64,000 nt of DNA from Stenocarpella maydis (lineage: Eukaryota; Ascomycota; Sordariomycetes; Diaporthales; Diaporthaceae), in NCBI GenBank assembly GCA_002270565.1, contig NQMI01000085.1, positions 82,766-146,765 on the forward strand. Direction: 5' to 3'. This document shows, in pieces, positions 10,108-20,601 of this stretch. Made by a program: the position numbers and the translations under genes. How positions within the stretch are numbered: position 1 is the stretch's first letter; each line of letters opens with the position of its first letter. The notes beneath the pieces are model-generated. The model was not told where the DNA came from, made no database searches, and saw only the letters and a list, made by a program, of their open reading frames with translations.

Positions 10108-11775
10108 ATGGCCATCAACGACGACAAGAAGCGGCCTGCCGCTCTCAACCTGCAACCCGTACGCTCCTCGTCCACAGACTCCTCCTCGTCCACGTCATCA
10201 CTAGGCAAGCCGCCGAGGACACCACGCTTTGCCGAGGCCACCAGCATCCACTCGCCCGTCGAGGCCACAGGGGACGGGTTCGGGGACAGGAACGTGGTCC
10301 CTCAGTCGCAACCAGGCGATATTGGTTTCGGCTACATCAGCAACAACCGGGAGTCCACAGCCGTTCCCATGAGCCCGAGATCTCCGCTCAAGAGTGCCAT
10401 GAAGGTACCAGGCACCCCAGGACGCGGCCTGAACCCCCTCAGCCCCACCTTCAGGGAAGAACAGATCCTGGAGAAGAGGGAGGAGTCGACCGAGAAGGAG
10501 CAGGCCAAGGACCTGGTATGTGACTCGCGCCCAGCAGCCGAGCCCGACACAGTCAACTAACTCGTTTCACAGAAAATCAAGACACGGGTACGGCTCGCAA
10601 AGGTGGCTCTGCGCGGTGTCAACTTCAGCTGCAGTCTGATTGTCTTGGCCATGCTGGGGACATCCTTCTCCATCTTCAACGCCACCAAGGCGCTCCCGGC
10701 ACAGAACAACCTGCCGGCCTGGGCCACAAACACCAAGATTTGGCCGCAATGCCTTGTCCTAGCCGCATCGTGCCTATCCCTGCTCATCTGCATCCTCGTC
10801 TTTGTCGGGTACTGCCGTGGCGGCCACAAGAGGGCCGAGAAGGTCGGGGTCTACTACACGCTCTTCGCCGTTGCGTGGTTCATCGTGAGCATGGTAATGT
10901 GGGTCCTCGCCATTGCCGTCCTGCAGAACTCGAGGAACAACAGCAACAATAAGGACATGTGGGGGTGGTCTTGCGTCAAGAACACCCGTTCCCAGCTCTT
11001 CTCCAGCCAGGTCGACTACGCGCTCGTCTGCAGGCTTCAGGTAAGACGCTCCTGTCATGTCTCTATCGCGTCCAGACGGTAAACCGTGCTAACCATCGGG
11101 TAGAACTGGTCTCTGATCTGCATGATCATCGAAGTCGTCATCGAGGTCATCTCCATCACCCTCTACTCGGTCATCTTCTACCGTTATCACACAAAGAGAA
11201 AGCTCATGAAGTCTATGGACATGCGCGATAAGGCCCGGTCCGACCTCTACCTCGCGCAGCTCCGGTCCCAGTCCGCACCCAACACCCCCGGTTTCGGGCC
11301 CAAGTCGCCCGGCTTTGCTTCCTTCTACGGGCCAAAGTCGCCGGGCATGTACTCCCAGCACACCATGTCCCCGCGCCTCCCACCATCGGCCGCGTTCCGC
11401 TCCCTTGGCGACATCGAGGAGGGCAATCCATTCACACCGGGCGGACGGCACGTCCCCGAGCCGGCAAGCACGTTTGCCGCCCAGGCAGACAAACCCTTCA
11501 AGCTCCAGGCACCCCCCACAAAAGCACCAAGCGCTACCCCCAAGACCGGTGTGAAGGAGTCATTCTCGCCCGTCGAGGGGCCCAGCTCAACGTCTTGGTC
11601 GTCGTCGCCGACACCGCCCCCATCGCACGTGCCCTCTATGACGGTCAACGAGCATGGCCACGGGCCTGCATCTGCTGATGAGCCTGTGTATGAAAGCGTA
11701 CCGATTCCCGGCGCATACGCCGGCCAGGCTGTCAAGAGCCCACCACCAGCTCAGACGACATTCATCTTGAGGTGA
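10108..11775 (+). CDS. Four-transmembrane fungal membrane protein (HAM-8-like)
   Basis: Three exons, 10108-10515, 10573-11040 and 11104-11775, give 515 residues. Both introns (57 and 63 bp) are GT-AG; the first has an ACTAAC branch word. The N-terminal 136 residues are Ser/Pro-rich and lack a signal peptide. Four hydrophobic segments follow at about 152-171, 194-217, 227-253 and 293-318. A basic segment (KRKLMKSMDMRDKARSDLYL) then leads into a long Pro/Ser-rich cytosolic tail with repeated GPKSPG words. Topology resembles MARVEL-type proteins. The segment after TM4 reminds me of fungal proteins annotated as hyphal anastomosis protein 8, which is needed for cell fusion in Neurospora; that is recollection, not a search. 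Upstream in-frame sequence has no better ATG. The function here is inferred only. Confidence 0.75.
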
Positions 11776-12881
11776 TGTCCCCTGGCCGGGGCCAGGGGGC
11801 GGGGCTTCTAATTGTTTATGTATATATTTCAGTGATGGATTTTCTATGTCTACCGGGCGGCAGCCCGGAGCCGGGCTGCCTCACCTATACCACCGGCGTT
11901 TTCTTGGGGGACTGGGTCATTGTTTTGCGAGAGCAGCAGAAAGAAATGCCTCTCATTTGGTAATACATGACGAGGGCTGGAACTCGGGACTGTTTTGTAC
12001 AAGTAGGATTATCTGACTGGCAACTATTACGATGTAGAAAGCATGACGAGCACATGTGTTCAAAACTGTTTCGAGACGATCTGAGGCTGGGCTGCATCCC
12101 GGATGCCCTAGTCTTGGGCATGGCAGAGTGATCATACACTTGTAGCAAGGTGATATCGGCAGAAGGGGATGTTCAGTTCGAAAATATAGTTTATATGGCC
12201 TAAAATTCCCGCACTCCCAATTGCGGGGTGGGTATGGACGAGGCAGTTGCAGGACCTCACCAGATCAGATCCTTGGGCGTCCCAGACTTGAAACGAGCCA
12301 ATAACCGGGGCCGGCTGGAAGAGCCTAAACCCCCCCCCCTTTCGCGCATGGCGAACACATCCCAAGTGTCAATACCCCGAGCCTCAGGAAACCGCGCCAA
12401 GCTCGACCGCGTGTTGTTGTGGGTGGGACAAGGCATTCCTCGGCCAAGGAGGTGCTACTATGCGTGCCGTCACAGCGCAGTCTCATGAACGTTGGTGTCC
12501 CAGGCGGAAGGGCTCGCTCAATATATGCACGGCGCGACATATTCAGAAACTGGATGTTGGCTTGTAAACGATGCATTGCTGCTTAAGTTGTCATGTCGGC
12601 ATCGATGTTTCGATTGGGGGTCCAGTCTGATCTCTTCCTCGTCGAGCACGGACCAGCAAGCCCGACCCTTGAGCTCCATCCAGTCTGCCAGTCTAAACTA
12701 GCAGGCCGAGACCCCTGAAAGCCGCCCCACGTCACGACCAGCCGACCTTGGAAGCTGGCTTCACAAGATCCAGGGACCTTCTCTGCACCGAGTCGTCGTC
12801 CTGTCGTCCTTGCGCTCTTCCACCCCCCTACATCTCCTTATAAACCACATAAGAACAATACCACTTACCAGTCCCGTTAAC
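11776..12881. other. Intergenic: 3' region of the membrane protein, promoter of UMP-CMP kinase
   Basis: No coding or RNA gene recognised. The final 150 bp are C/T-rich with a TATAAA word at 12839-12844, about 40 bp before the ATG, consistent with a core promoter and leader. Confidence 0.5.
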
Positions 12882-13590
12882 ATGCCCATCACCGACACGA
12901 CAGTTCTCTTTGTCCTTGGCGGTTAGTCGCACCACCGCTCCCTATTTTCTGGCAGCGGATGCCAGTGAGCCCGAGGCGCGGACAAGATGGCTAACTCATA
13001 CTCACTCGGGTGCTATAGGCCCCGGCGCAGGCAAGGGCACCCAGTGCTCCAGGCTGGTCTCGGCGTACGGCTTCACGCACCTGTCGGCGGGCGACCTGCT
13101 GCGGGAGGAGCAGGACCGGGCCGGGTCCGAGTACGGGCAGCTGATCAAGGACTACATCAAGGAGGGCAAGATCGTGCCAATGGAGGTGACGATCGCGCTG
13201 CTGGAGAACGCAATGAAGGACAAGATCGCGGCACAGCCCACGAGCACCAAGGGGCGCCGGTTCCTGATTGACGGGTTCCCGCGCAAGCTGGACCAAGCGC
13301 TCAAGTTTGAGGAGTCGGTCTGCGCGGCCGAGTTTGTGCTCTTCTACGACTGCCCAGAGGCCGTCATGGAGACGCGCCTGCTCGAGCGCGGCAAGACCAG
13401 CGGCCGCGCCGATGACAACGAGGAGAGCATTCGCAAGCGCTTCCACACCTTTGTGGAGACCAGCATGCCCGTCATCGAGTACTACGAGAAGCAGGGCCGT
13501 GTCGTCAAGATCGACGCCACGCCCCCTCCAGAGAAGGTTGCCGAGCATACAAAGGCCGCCATCAGGGAGAGACTGGGTACCGAGTTCTGA
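12882..13590 (+). CDS. URA6: UMP-CMP kinase (uridylate kinase)
   Basis: Two exons, 12882-12921 and 13019-13590, encode 203 residues, the usual size for eukaryotic UMP-CMP kinases. The 97 bp intron splits the P-loop glycine codon; joining the exons gives FVLGGPGAGKGTQC, which fixes both the start and the splice sites. Other family features are the NMP-binding segment (GDLLREEQ), the LIDGFPRKLDQ motif around residue 97, and the lid region LLERGKTSGRADDNEESIRKR. The enzyme transfers phosphate from ATP to UMP and CMP in the cytosol and nucleus for pyrimidine nucleotide synthesis. FPRKLDQ and the short lid favour UMP-CMP kinase over adenylate kinase. It converges on the eIF3m gene, with 438 bp between stop codons. 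Confidence 0.93.
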
Positions 13591-14028
13591 GCTGGTGCTA
13601 TGCTTCTGGCTGGCTGGCTGTGCAAAGAGGAGCCCGGGCCAAGAGTGGCAAAACAAGGCGTTTGATGATGGGATCGGCACAATAGATATACAGACCAGGG
13701 ACACAATCAGAGATACAAGCAGCATAGAACAAAGCCGCTGAGGTGTTGGCACTGCACACCCGGGGAATTTCGGTAGCAGGACCGTGACGTGGTCGAAAAT
13801 GCAAGTTGTTTTTCTTTATTCCGAAGCATTTTCCCCCCATGCTCCTTCCTCCCTCCAACGCCTGGCAATCCCAGCGGGGATGCATGGGCTTAACCCCCAC
13901 CGGGAAATTATCTGCCATGAGAAAATGGAGTGATTTCCGCTGGCGATCCACAACATCCCCCTCCCAACCCAAGCACACACATGGCTTTGGACATGATCGG
14001 GACATGAAGTCGTTCAATTTTGTGGTGT

Positions 14029-15315
14029 CTAGTCGTCGTTATCGGTTCTTTGCTGCTGCCGGCGACCCCCGCGGCCGGGACCGTCGCTGAAGCCAACTCC
14101 TGCCAACTTCTTCTCCAGCTCCTGCTGCTGCCTCTCCTTCTGCTTCTCGGCCTCCTGCTGCTGGGCCCTCAGGACGCCGTGGACGTTGTTGAGGGTGGTC
14201 TTCCAGACATCGATGCGCGACTGCAGCTCCCGCCATTGCTTGTCGCCGAAGACGCGGTATATGGTCTTGTGAACCTTGAACACCTTCTCCCTCTGCGACA
14301 TGCGGCCCTCGACGAGCTGTGAGCGGATGACGTCGATGATCCAGTGTTCGACCTCCTCCTCCGGCACCTGCAGGCCCTTGGCGATGGTGCTGTAGGGGAT
14401 CTCGCGCTCCTGCTGCGACGCGGCAAGGCTGGCAAAGGTCAAGAGGCGCATCTTGGTCTGCAGGGTCTTGTGGTCCAGCTTCTCCTTGTCCAGGAAGCCC
14501 TCGTGCTCGTCGTTGAAGTCATTGAAGTCCTCGAGGTCCTGCTCTGCGAAGATGTCAAGAAGCTGTGCGTAGACGGGGTGGGAGTCGGCGAGGGCCTGGA
14601 CGGGGGCCAGGACGCGCAGGCCCTGGAAGTCGTAGGCCCAGGGGCGGTCGATGACAAGGATCATCTTGAGGGCGCGCAGGGACAGCTTCTGGGCCTCGTC
14701 TGAGGAGATGTCGTCCTTGTCGTCGGCGTCGAAGGTCTGCAGGGCCTGCAGGAGGTGCTCGTATGCGATCTTGTTCTCGTCGGCGGCCTCTGCAGCGTCG
14801 GCGATCTCGACATACAGGCGCTGCCTGTCCTCCTCGTCCGTGTCCCAGGCGTCGAGCCAGCCGGGGACGTTCTTGAGGGCGGGCTTGATGGTGTCGAAGA
14901 GGTTGTTGGCCTTGACGAAGCGGACGATCTGGAAGAGCACGTTGAAGCGTATGGGGTCGTCCTTGGCGAGGAGGTTGAAGATGGTGGACAGGCTGCCGAG
15001 GGCGAGGTCGCGGCCGTTGATGGGGGAGGAGGTGACTGGTTTCGTGAGGTTCTGGCAGATCTGGGGCAGGTGCTTTTTTGGTTCTTTGGAGTAGTTGATG
15101 ACGGCGAAGATGAGCAGGTTGTAGGCGGGGCCGAACTCCTTCTCGGGGGCCGAGTTCAGGACGGACGAGGCCTTGACGATGGCGGTGATGGCGTCCTCGG
15201 TCTGGTTCTTTTCGAGCAGGGGCCGGATGTCGGCGCCAATCTTGATGTAGTCGGCGACCTCCTGCAGGACATCGCTGCTGCTCCCGTCGACGAAGACCAA
15301 GCTGCGGGGCGCCAT
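14029..15315 (-). CDS. EIF3M: Eukaryotic translation initiation factor 3 subunit M
   Basis: One uninterrupted frame of 428 residues starting MAPRSLVFVDG. The N-terminal two thirds are helical repeats, and a PCI domain occupies about residues 215-385 (words such as LLTFASLAASQQEREIPYS and VIRSQLVEGRMSQ in the winged-helix part). The tail is Gln/Glu-rich and ends in an Arg/Gly stretch, as in other fungal eIF3m. The protein is a structural subunit of eIF3, which brings the 43S complex to mRNA. COP9 signalosome subunit 7 is a distant PCI relative, but the length and the TIYRVFGDKQW region favour eIF3m. Divergently arranged with the checkpoint kinase gene across 1.3 kb. Confidence 0.93.
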   Translation of the reverse strand: MAPRSLVFVDGSSSDVLQEVADYIKIGADIRPLLEKNQTEDAITAIVKASSVLNSAPEKEFGPAYNLLIFAVINYSKEPKKHLPQICQNLTKPVTSSPINGRDLALGSLSTIFNLLAKDDPIRFNVLFQIVRFVKANNLFDTIKPALKNVPGWLDAWDTDEEDRQRLYVEIADAAEAADENKIAYEHLLQALQTFDADDKDDISSDEAQKLSLRALKMILVIDRPWAYDFQGLRVLAPVQALADSHPVYAQLLDIFAEQDLEDFNDFNDEHEGFLDKEKLDHKTLQTKMRLLTFASLAASQQEREIPYSTIAKGLQVPEEEVEHWIIDVIRSQLVEGRMSQREKVFKVHKTIYRVFGDKQWRELQSRIDVWKTTLNNVHGVLRAQQQEAEKQKERQQQELEKKLAGVGFSDGPGRGGRRQQQRTDNDD

Positions 15316-16650
15316 GTTGGGCAGTGAGTGTTGGGAGAGGGGCGGGAGTGAGGGTGGGCAGCAAGGCGGGATGTCGACCCGGAGACGTCTTGGACGCTGG
15401 TTTGATGTGTTGATGCAGAAGGGAGAGATTTCTTTCGCGGTCGACTGAGGGACCCCACTGGCGCGCTCGCCCGCTCGTAATCAGGCTCAAGCTTGTAACA
15501 CTACAAGGCTCTGGCTGCTTAAAGTGGTTCCCGGTTGGAAAATTCGGCGAGGGCGTTTTGTGGCATGTGGCTTAAAAAGCACGCTAGGCAGGGGTCAGGA
15601 GCTCAGGCGATGGTGAGGGGCTGGCCACTACACTATACGGAATACCTAGGCAGTGTAGGGGTAATAAAGCAGTCGGCGTCTCTTGAGTCTCTGTGGCGCA
15701 CCACCTCTTCCTCTTTGCTTCCCAGGCGACGGTATAATACCGCCACACGTGCAGTCGCCCAAGACGGGGCTGTATTATCGGCCGTGGGTCTCAGCTGGGC
15801 GTGATTCGGCCCTCATGACTCTGCCCCGGCCCTGTCCTTTTCTGAATGTCGTTCACTTTCTGGACAGTGGCAGCATGCTGCCTCGGGTAGTCATCCGACC
15901 GTGCTCGTATCTGGCCACCTATACCCTAGGCAGCCGGAGCAGCTCACCGAGGAGCCAACAGGCAGCCAGAAGACGTCCCGTGCCGGGCTGGCTTCTTCAA
16001 GTCACAATACAGTATCTTCCATGTTTCAGGCGGGCACTGCAGTCGAGTCACAGACACAGAGGGTGAGGCGTCTTAGTTTGAATCTGCTCAGGTGGGCGGA
16101 TGCGCCCCATCCAGGGCCTGGTGATGTCAGTCGGCTGAGAAAACCAAGAGAGGCTCAACGGTGTCGACACAACCAAACCTGACCCTCGGACCACCTGCAA
16201 GCCTGGCTCGACCTGCACCTGCACCCGCACCCGCACCCGCACCCGCAGGGGGTTCGCCGTAGGAAAGAACGTCCCAGGCGCCCCCCTCCCCCTCTCTCCG
16301 GGTAGTTCGTAGTATGCTGGAGACAGAGGAAGAGGAGGGTAGGCAGGAGCAGGAAGCTTTTTGTAATCGCATCCAACGAGTGCTCCTTCTCGGCAGGCGG
16401 ACGGACAGACTTCATCTATCCACACTTGTCCCGCCTGCTGCCCACCCTGCACGCCCGTGACTCCAACTACACAATCGGCTGCTGCTGCTACTACTACTAC
16501 TACTAGACCACCGCCTCTCTCCTCCGCCGCCTCCCCACCGGGCAGAAGAAGCCTCACGATCCTCGCCGCTCACCATCAACTGCAACATTCTCGTCTGCTC
16601 CTGCCCTGGCTCCCCCCGCTCATCCGCCGCATCACTGCCTGCGTACCATC
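15316..16650. promoter_or_regulatory. Divergent intergenic region between eIF3m and the checkpoint kinase
   Basis: Contains the 5' regions of both genes. A short hexamer-like run (CACCCG repeated, 16217-16247) and a TACTAC run near 16489-16506 are simple repeats. No coding sequence or RNA gene recognised. Specific factor sites cannot be assigned. Confidence 0.45.
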
Positions 16651-19049
16651 ATGGCTCCCCGTCCCGAGCAGAGCCAATTGAAGCGCGCTGCCGTACGTCT
16701 CCCAGTCCCACTTCTGGCTTACACGCCGCCCGCCGCTCAACCCACATCCTCACTCACTCACTACACACGCACCGCGTCTTTCTTCACGAGGCCTGCCTGC
16801 CTGCCCGCCCTTCTAGGCCCGCCTTCGCAGACTCTCCTCCAAGATTACTAACTAAGTCGCTTTTTCTCCTCTGCCCAGGGCTCGCCCGCAGCCCACGAAC
16901 CTGACTCGTCCAAGAAACCCCGCCGATCAGAGCGCCTGTCCCAACACCTCTCGGTCAAGACACCAGTAGACACAAAGCAGCAGCTGCCCTCGCCCGTGAC
17001 CCACATCTCCCCCGAGGAGAGCAGCTCCCGTTTTAAGGAGGGCACCGCCACCCCGCCAGAGGGCCGCTCCAGCCAGGTCCTCACAAAGAGCCAGGACACC
17101 TACTCCCAGGTCCAGGGTTTCTCCTCTCCGCCCCAGGACACCCAGGCCTTCTCCCAGCAGGTCATAGACCCCAACGAGCCCTACTCCAAGGATGTCAAGG
17201 ATGAGGTCAAGGAAGGTGTCTGGGGCTATCTCTTCCCCCTCAACACAAAGTATGGTGGCAAGTGTCTGGTCATGAAGAAGAGGGCTGCTTGTCCGAGGTC
17301 GGACTCGTTGACCGGCGCCGCACACAACAAGAATGGGACCAAGAAGTCGCCCAAGCAGCAGGAAGAGGCCTTTGAGAACACAAAGATCGCCGACGCTCCA
17401 TCTGGCGGCTACCTCATCGGCCGCCACCCGGAGTGCGGTACGTCCCCACCAGCCCTTGGTCAAGGGCATGATGCTGACCTGCTCCAGATATCGTCGTGGA
17501 CGACCCCAGCGTATCAAATCGCCACTGCTTGCTCTTCACCGAGCACAAGACCAACGATACTGTTGCGATAGTGGAGGACCTGTCAAGCAACGGCACCTTC
17601 ATCAACGAGGCCATCATCGGTCGGAACCAGCGCCGGGAGCTGAAGGAGGGCGACGAGATCGCAGTGTTAGACAAGGCCCGCTTCATCTTCAAGTACCCCA
17701 GGGCCAGGCAGAGCAGCGCTTTCCTCCAGCAGTACACCCTGCTCGAACAGCTGGGCAAGGGTCACTTTGCCGAGGTTTTCCTGTGCGTCGAGAAGGCAAC
17801 CGGGAAGAGATATGCTGTCAAGATCTTCACCAAGACTTCCGGCGCCGACGACAGGTCGAAAACGGACGGACTGCAGCAGGAGATTGCTGTTCTCATGGGC
17901 GTCAGCCATCCGAACGTGCTATGTCTGAAGGATACTTTCAATGAGAAGAATGCCGTCTTCCTCGTGCTTGAGCTTGCGGCCGAGGGCGAGCTTTTCAACT
18001 ACATTGTGATGAAGCAGAAGCTGACCGAGGACGAGACGCGCAAGCTTTTCACCCAGCTGTTTCAGGGGATCAAGTACCTGGTAGGTCCCCCTGGTGCTGC
18101 CAGGTTTTGCGTCCGCTAACAAGAACAAAAGCATGATCGAAACATCGTCCACCGGGACATCAAGCCCGAGAATATCCTAATGGTGGACCGGGACCTTCAC
18201 GTCAAGCTGGCAGATTTTGGCCTCGCCAAGATCATCGGCGAGGAGTCGTTCACCACCACGCTCTGTGGAACGCCAAGCTATGTCGCGCCGGAAATCCTGG
18301 CCGACACCAGGCACAGAAAGTATACCAAGGCTGTCGACATTTGGTCGCTCGGGGTTGTTATGTACATCTGCCTCTGCGGATTCCCGCCCTTCTCGGATGA
18401 GCTGTATTCGAAGGACTTCCCGTACACACTCTCTCAGCAAATAAAGAGTGGCCGGTTTGACTATCCTTCTCCGTACTGGGACTCCGTCGGCGACCCTGCT
18501 CGTAAGTTTCGAAAGCACCCTCGCCTCTACAACTCACGTTTTCCCTAACCAAGGCCTACAGTTGATCTTATCGATTCCATGCTTGTGGTCGACCCGGAGA
18601 AGCGGTTCACGGTCGACCAATGCCTTGACCACCCGTGGATGACTGCCAAAAACCCCGGTGTCAACGACAGCACAGACGGCTTGGTAGGCGGTGTCAGTGG
18701 CCTTGATATCCAACGCCGTGGTGTCGCTCGGGAGCGCACCCTACTCAGCAGCATCAATTCGGTAAGGGTCAAAGAGGTTGCTGGCGTCAACGGCAAGGAC
18801 CCCGTCACGGTGTACAAGAAGAATACTCGACCCGAAGTCGCGGAGCCCAGGCCCTTCGACAATAGAAACCCAGAGGAGTTCGCTGCGATGGGCGGGAAGG
18901 GCGACGAAACGCTCTTCGGCCATGACGCGGCCAGCCACTACACAAAGGACGACCTGCCGGGTGGCCCGGCTTTGACAGCGACCAAGAACAGCAATGGGGT
19001 GAAGACAAAGACGGCAAGAGGCAAGGCGGTCAAGGGAAACAAGCAATAG
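16651..19049 (+). CDS. prd-4: Chk2-family checkpoint kinase (PRD-4/Cds1/Rad53 type)
   Basis: Five exons (16651-16692, 16879-17437, 17488-18080, 18132-18501, 18562-19049) encode 683 residues; introns are 186, 50, 51 and 60 bp. An SQ/TQ cluster lies at about residues 80-110 (five SQ or TQ pairs). An FHA domain follows at about 120-265, with GRHPEC, the SNRH core and NGTF, split by a Lys/Ser-rich insert before GRHPEC. The Ser/Thr kinase domain spans about 282-565: LGKGHFAEVF, YAVKIF, HRDIKPEN, DFG and GTPSYVAPE are all intact. SQ/TQ cluster, one FHA and a kinase is the Chk2 layout, so activation by an ATM/ATR-like kinase on DNA damage is expected. Neurospora PRD-4 also resets the clock. The tail is basic (KTARGKAVKGNKQ). 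Confidence 0.9.
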
Positions 19050-20601
19050 TATTGTGAAATCCGGACGTCTCCTGTCAAGACTTCTCTTACAGGCCTTGCT
19101 GGACGGTTCCGAAGCGACTGGATGGGTGGCTCGTTTGAGATGGACTTTGACTCCTGAGAAACAGGGACTTGGTCCGTTGGTTTCTGGCCGGCTTCCTCCT
19201 GCTCTGCTACTGAGGAAGGTGTGACCTAGTCATAGTCTAACCAGTATTTTGACACATGTCCATTGACGGACGGGGCAGGGTATATTACTGCTGCTTTGAC
19301 AGAGGACGATTCGTGTGTTTTAGTCGGTGGACGATGTTTGGAAGATTGAGAAGCCCTTCGTGAGCTGTTACCCCAGGGAGGTTGAAGGCTCGAAATTGTT
19401 TCTGGTGTGCTACGGGGATGATGGCGGTCGGATTTTTGCAGCAGAACCTATCAGAGGAGTAGCGTCAGCCGGCGGCCTGGGTCAAATTACTGGTTAGGAA
19501 AAGCCATGGCGTTATGGGGTCGAGGTCACCTTACCTTGTGTCTATTAGTACATACGATCTCATCAAGGAGACGATTAGAACAACCATGGGCCTGCCTGGC
19601 GAGCTTGTCAAGGAAAACAGATCTGGCAGAGCCCTTGTTCGAATGAGGTTCAATTATTCACTGTCTCGTGTTGCTCAAGACGTCGTGCGCCAAATGTGAA
19701 CCATTCCCACAGGTCAAATTTTGATGTTGCTCCTCGATCTGGCAGGGATCGATGCTCTTTGGATATTTCATTGCATATTAGCATTACACATAGTAGGACC
19801 ACCTTGACTTGACCTTACACTGCCCATTTCAACCTTTCCTGATGACCGACCGACCAAATCAGTCCGTTAAAAAAAAAGTTGCAATAATTGTGGTCCTCCT
19901 TGTTGTCGTCTTTCGTCGGAATCATCATAGTCCACATCATCTGTTTGTACGTCCGTCCAGCCAGAACTTTCCAAAAATGCGCGCTCCGATGGAGTGCAGC
20001 CCTTCCATCCCGAGCCAGCCTTGCCTCCTAACCTGAATCGCATAAACCTACCTTTTGACATACGAAATTTCGGGTCCTCGTATACATGTATATATATGTG
20101 TGTGTGTTTTCACCGCTGCGGGAGACCGGGCGGTTCTCGCCCGCGACTGGTAGATGATCGTGTGAAAAACTAGCCAGCCAACGAGAAAAGCGCAAACAGA
20201 CGGTGCTACTCTCATGGCGTCATGTTGGGAGACGCAACGCTCTCATGCTTTGCTGGATTCTGCTCCAAGACGCCACACTCAAAGCATAAATACCACAGAT
20301 GTTCCCTATCCCCAAATGCTCAAAGCCCCAGTTGAGAAAAGGGCGAAGCGTGATACCCTTCCGAAACATTCAATAATAACAGATGCCGGCAGACAAGTCC
20401 TTTCCTTTTTTGTATAGAAAAAAAGAAGAAATGCCGCCGACGGCGAAAGAAAACGCGATGAGGCTGGGAAACAGACAAAAACAAATAGCCACGAGGTGCT
20501 CACGACGAAGACGACAGCTGCAACAGCCTCCTCGCATGGCCCCCCTCCTTGTGGCTGCTGCGGAAGTGGATCGGCCAGAATGTCAACGACACAGAGCAGC
20601 C
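19050..20601. other. Convergent intergenic region, no gene
   Basis: Lies between the stop codons of the kinase (+) and the ArfGAP (-). It includes 3' UTRs and a TA/TG simple repeat at 20087-20107. The 61-codon frame at 19514-19699 has no recognisable features. Nothing else seen. Confidence 0.5.
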
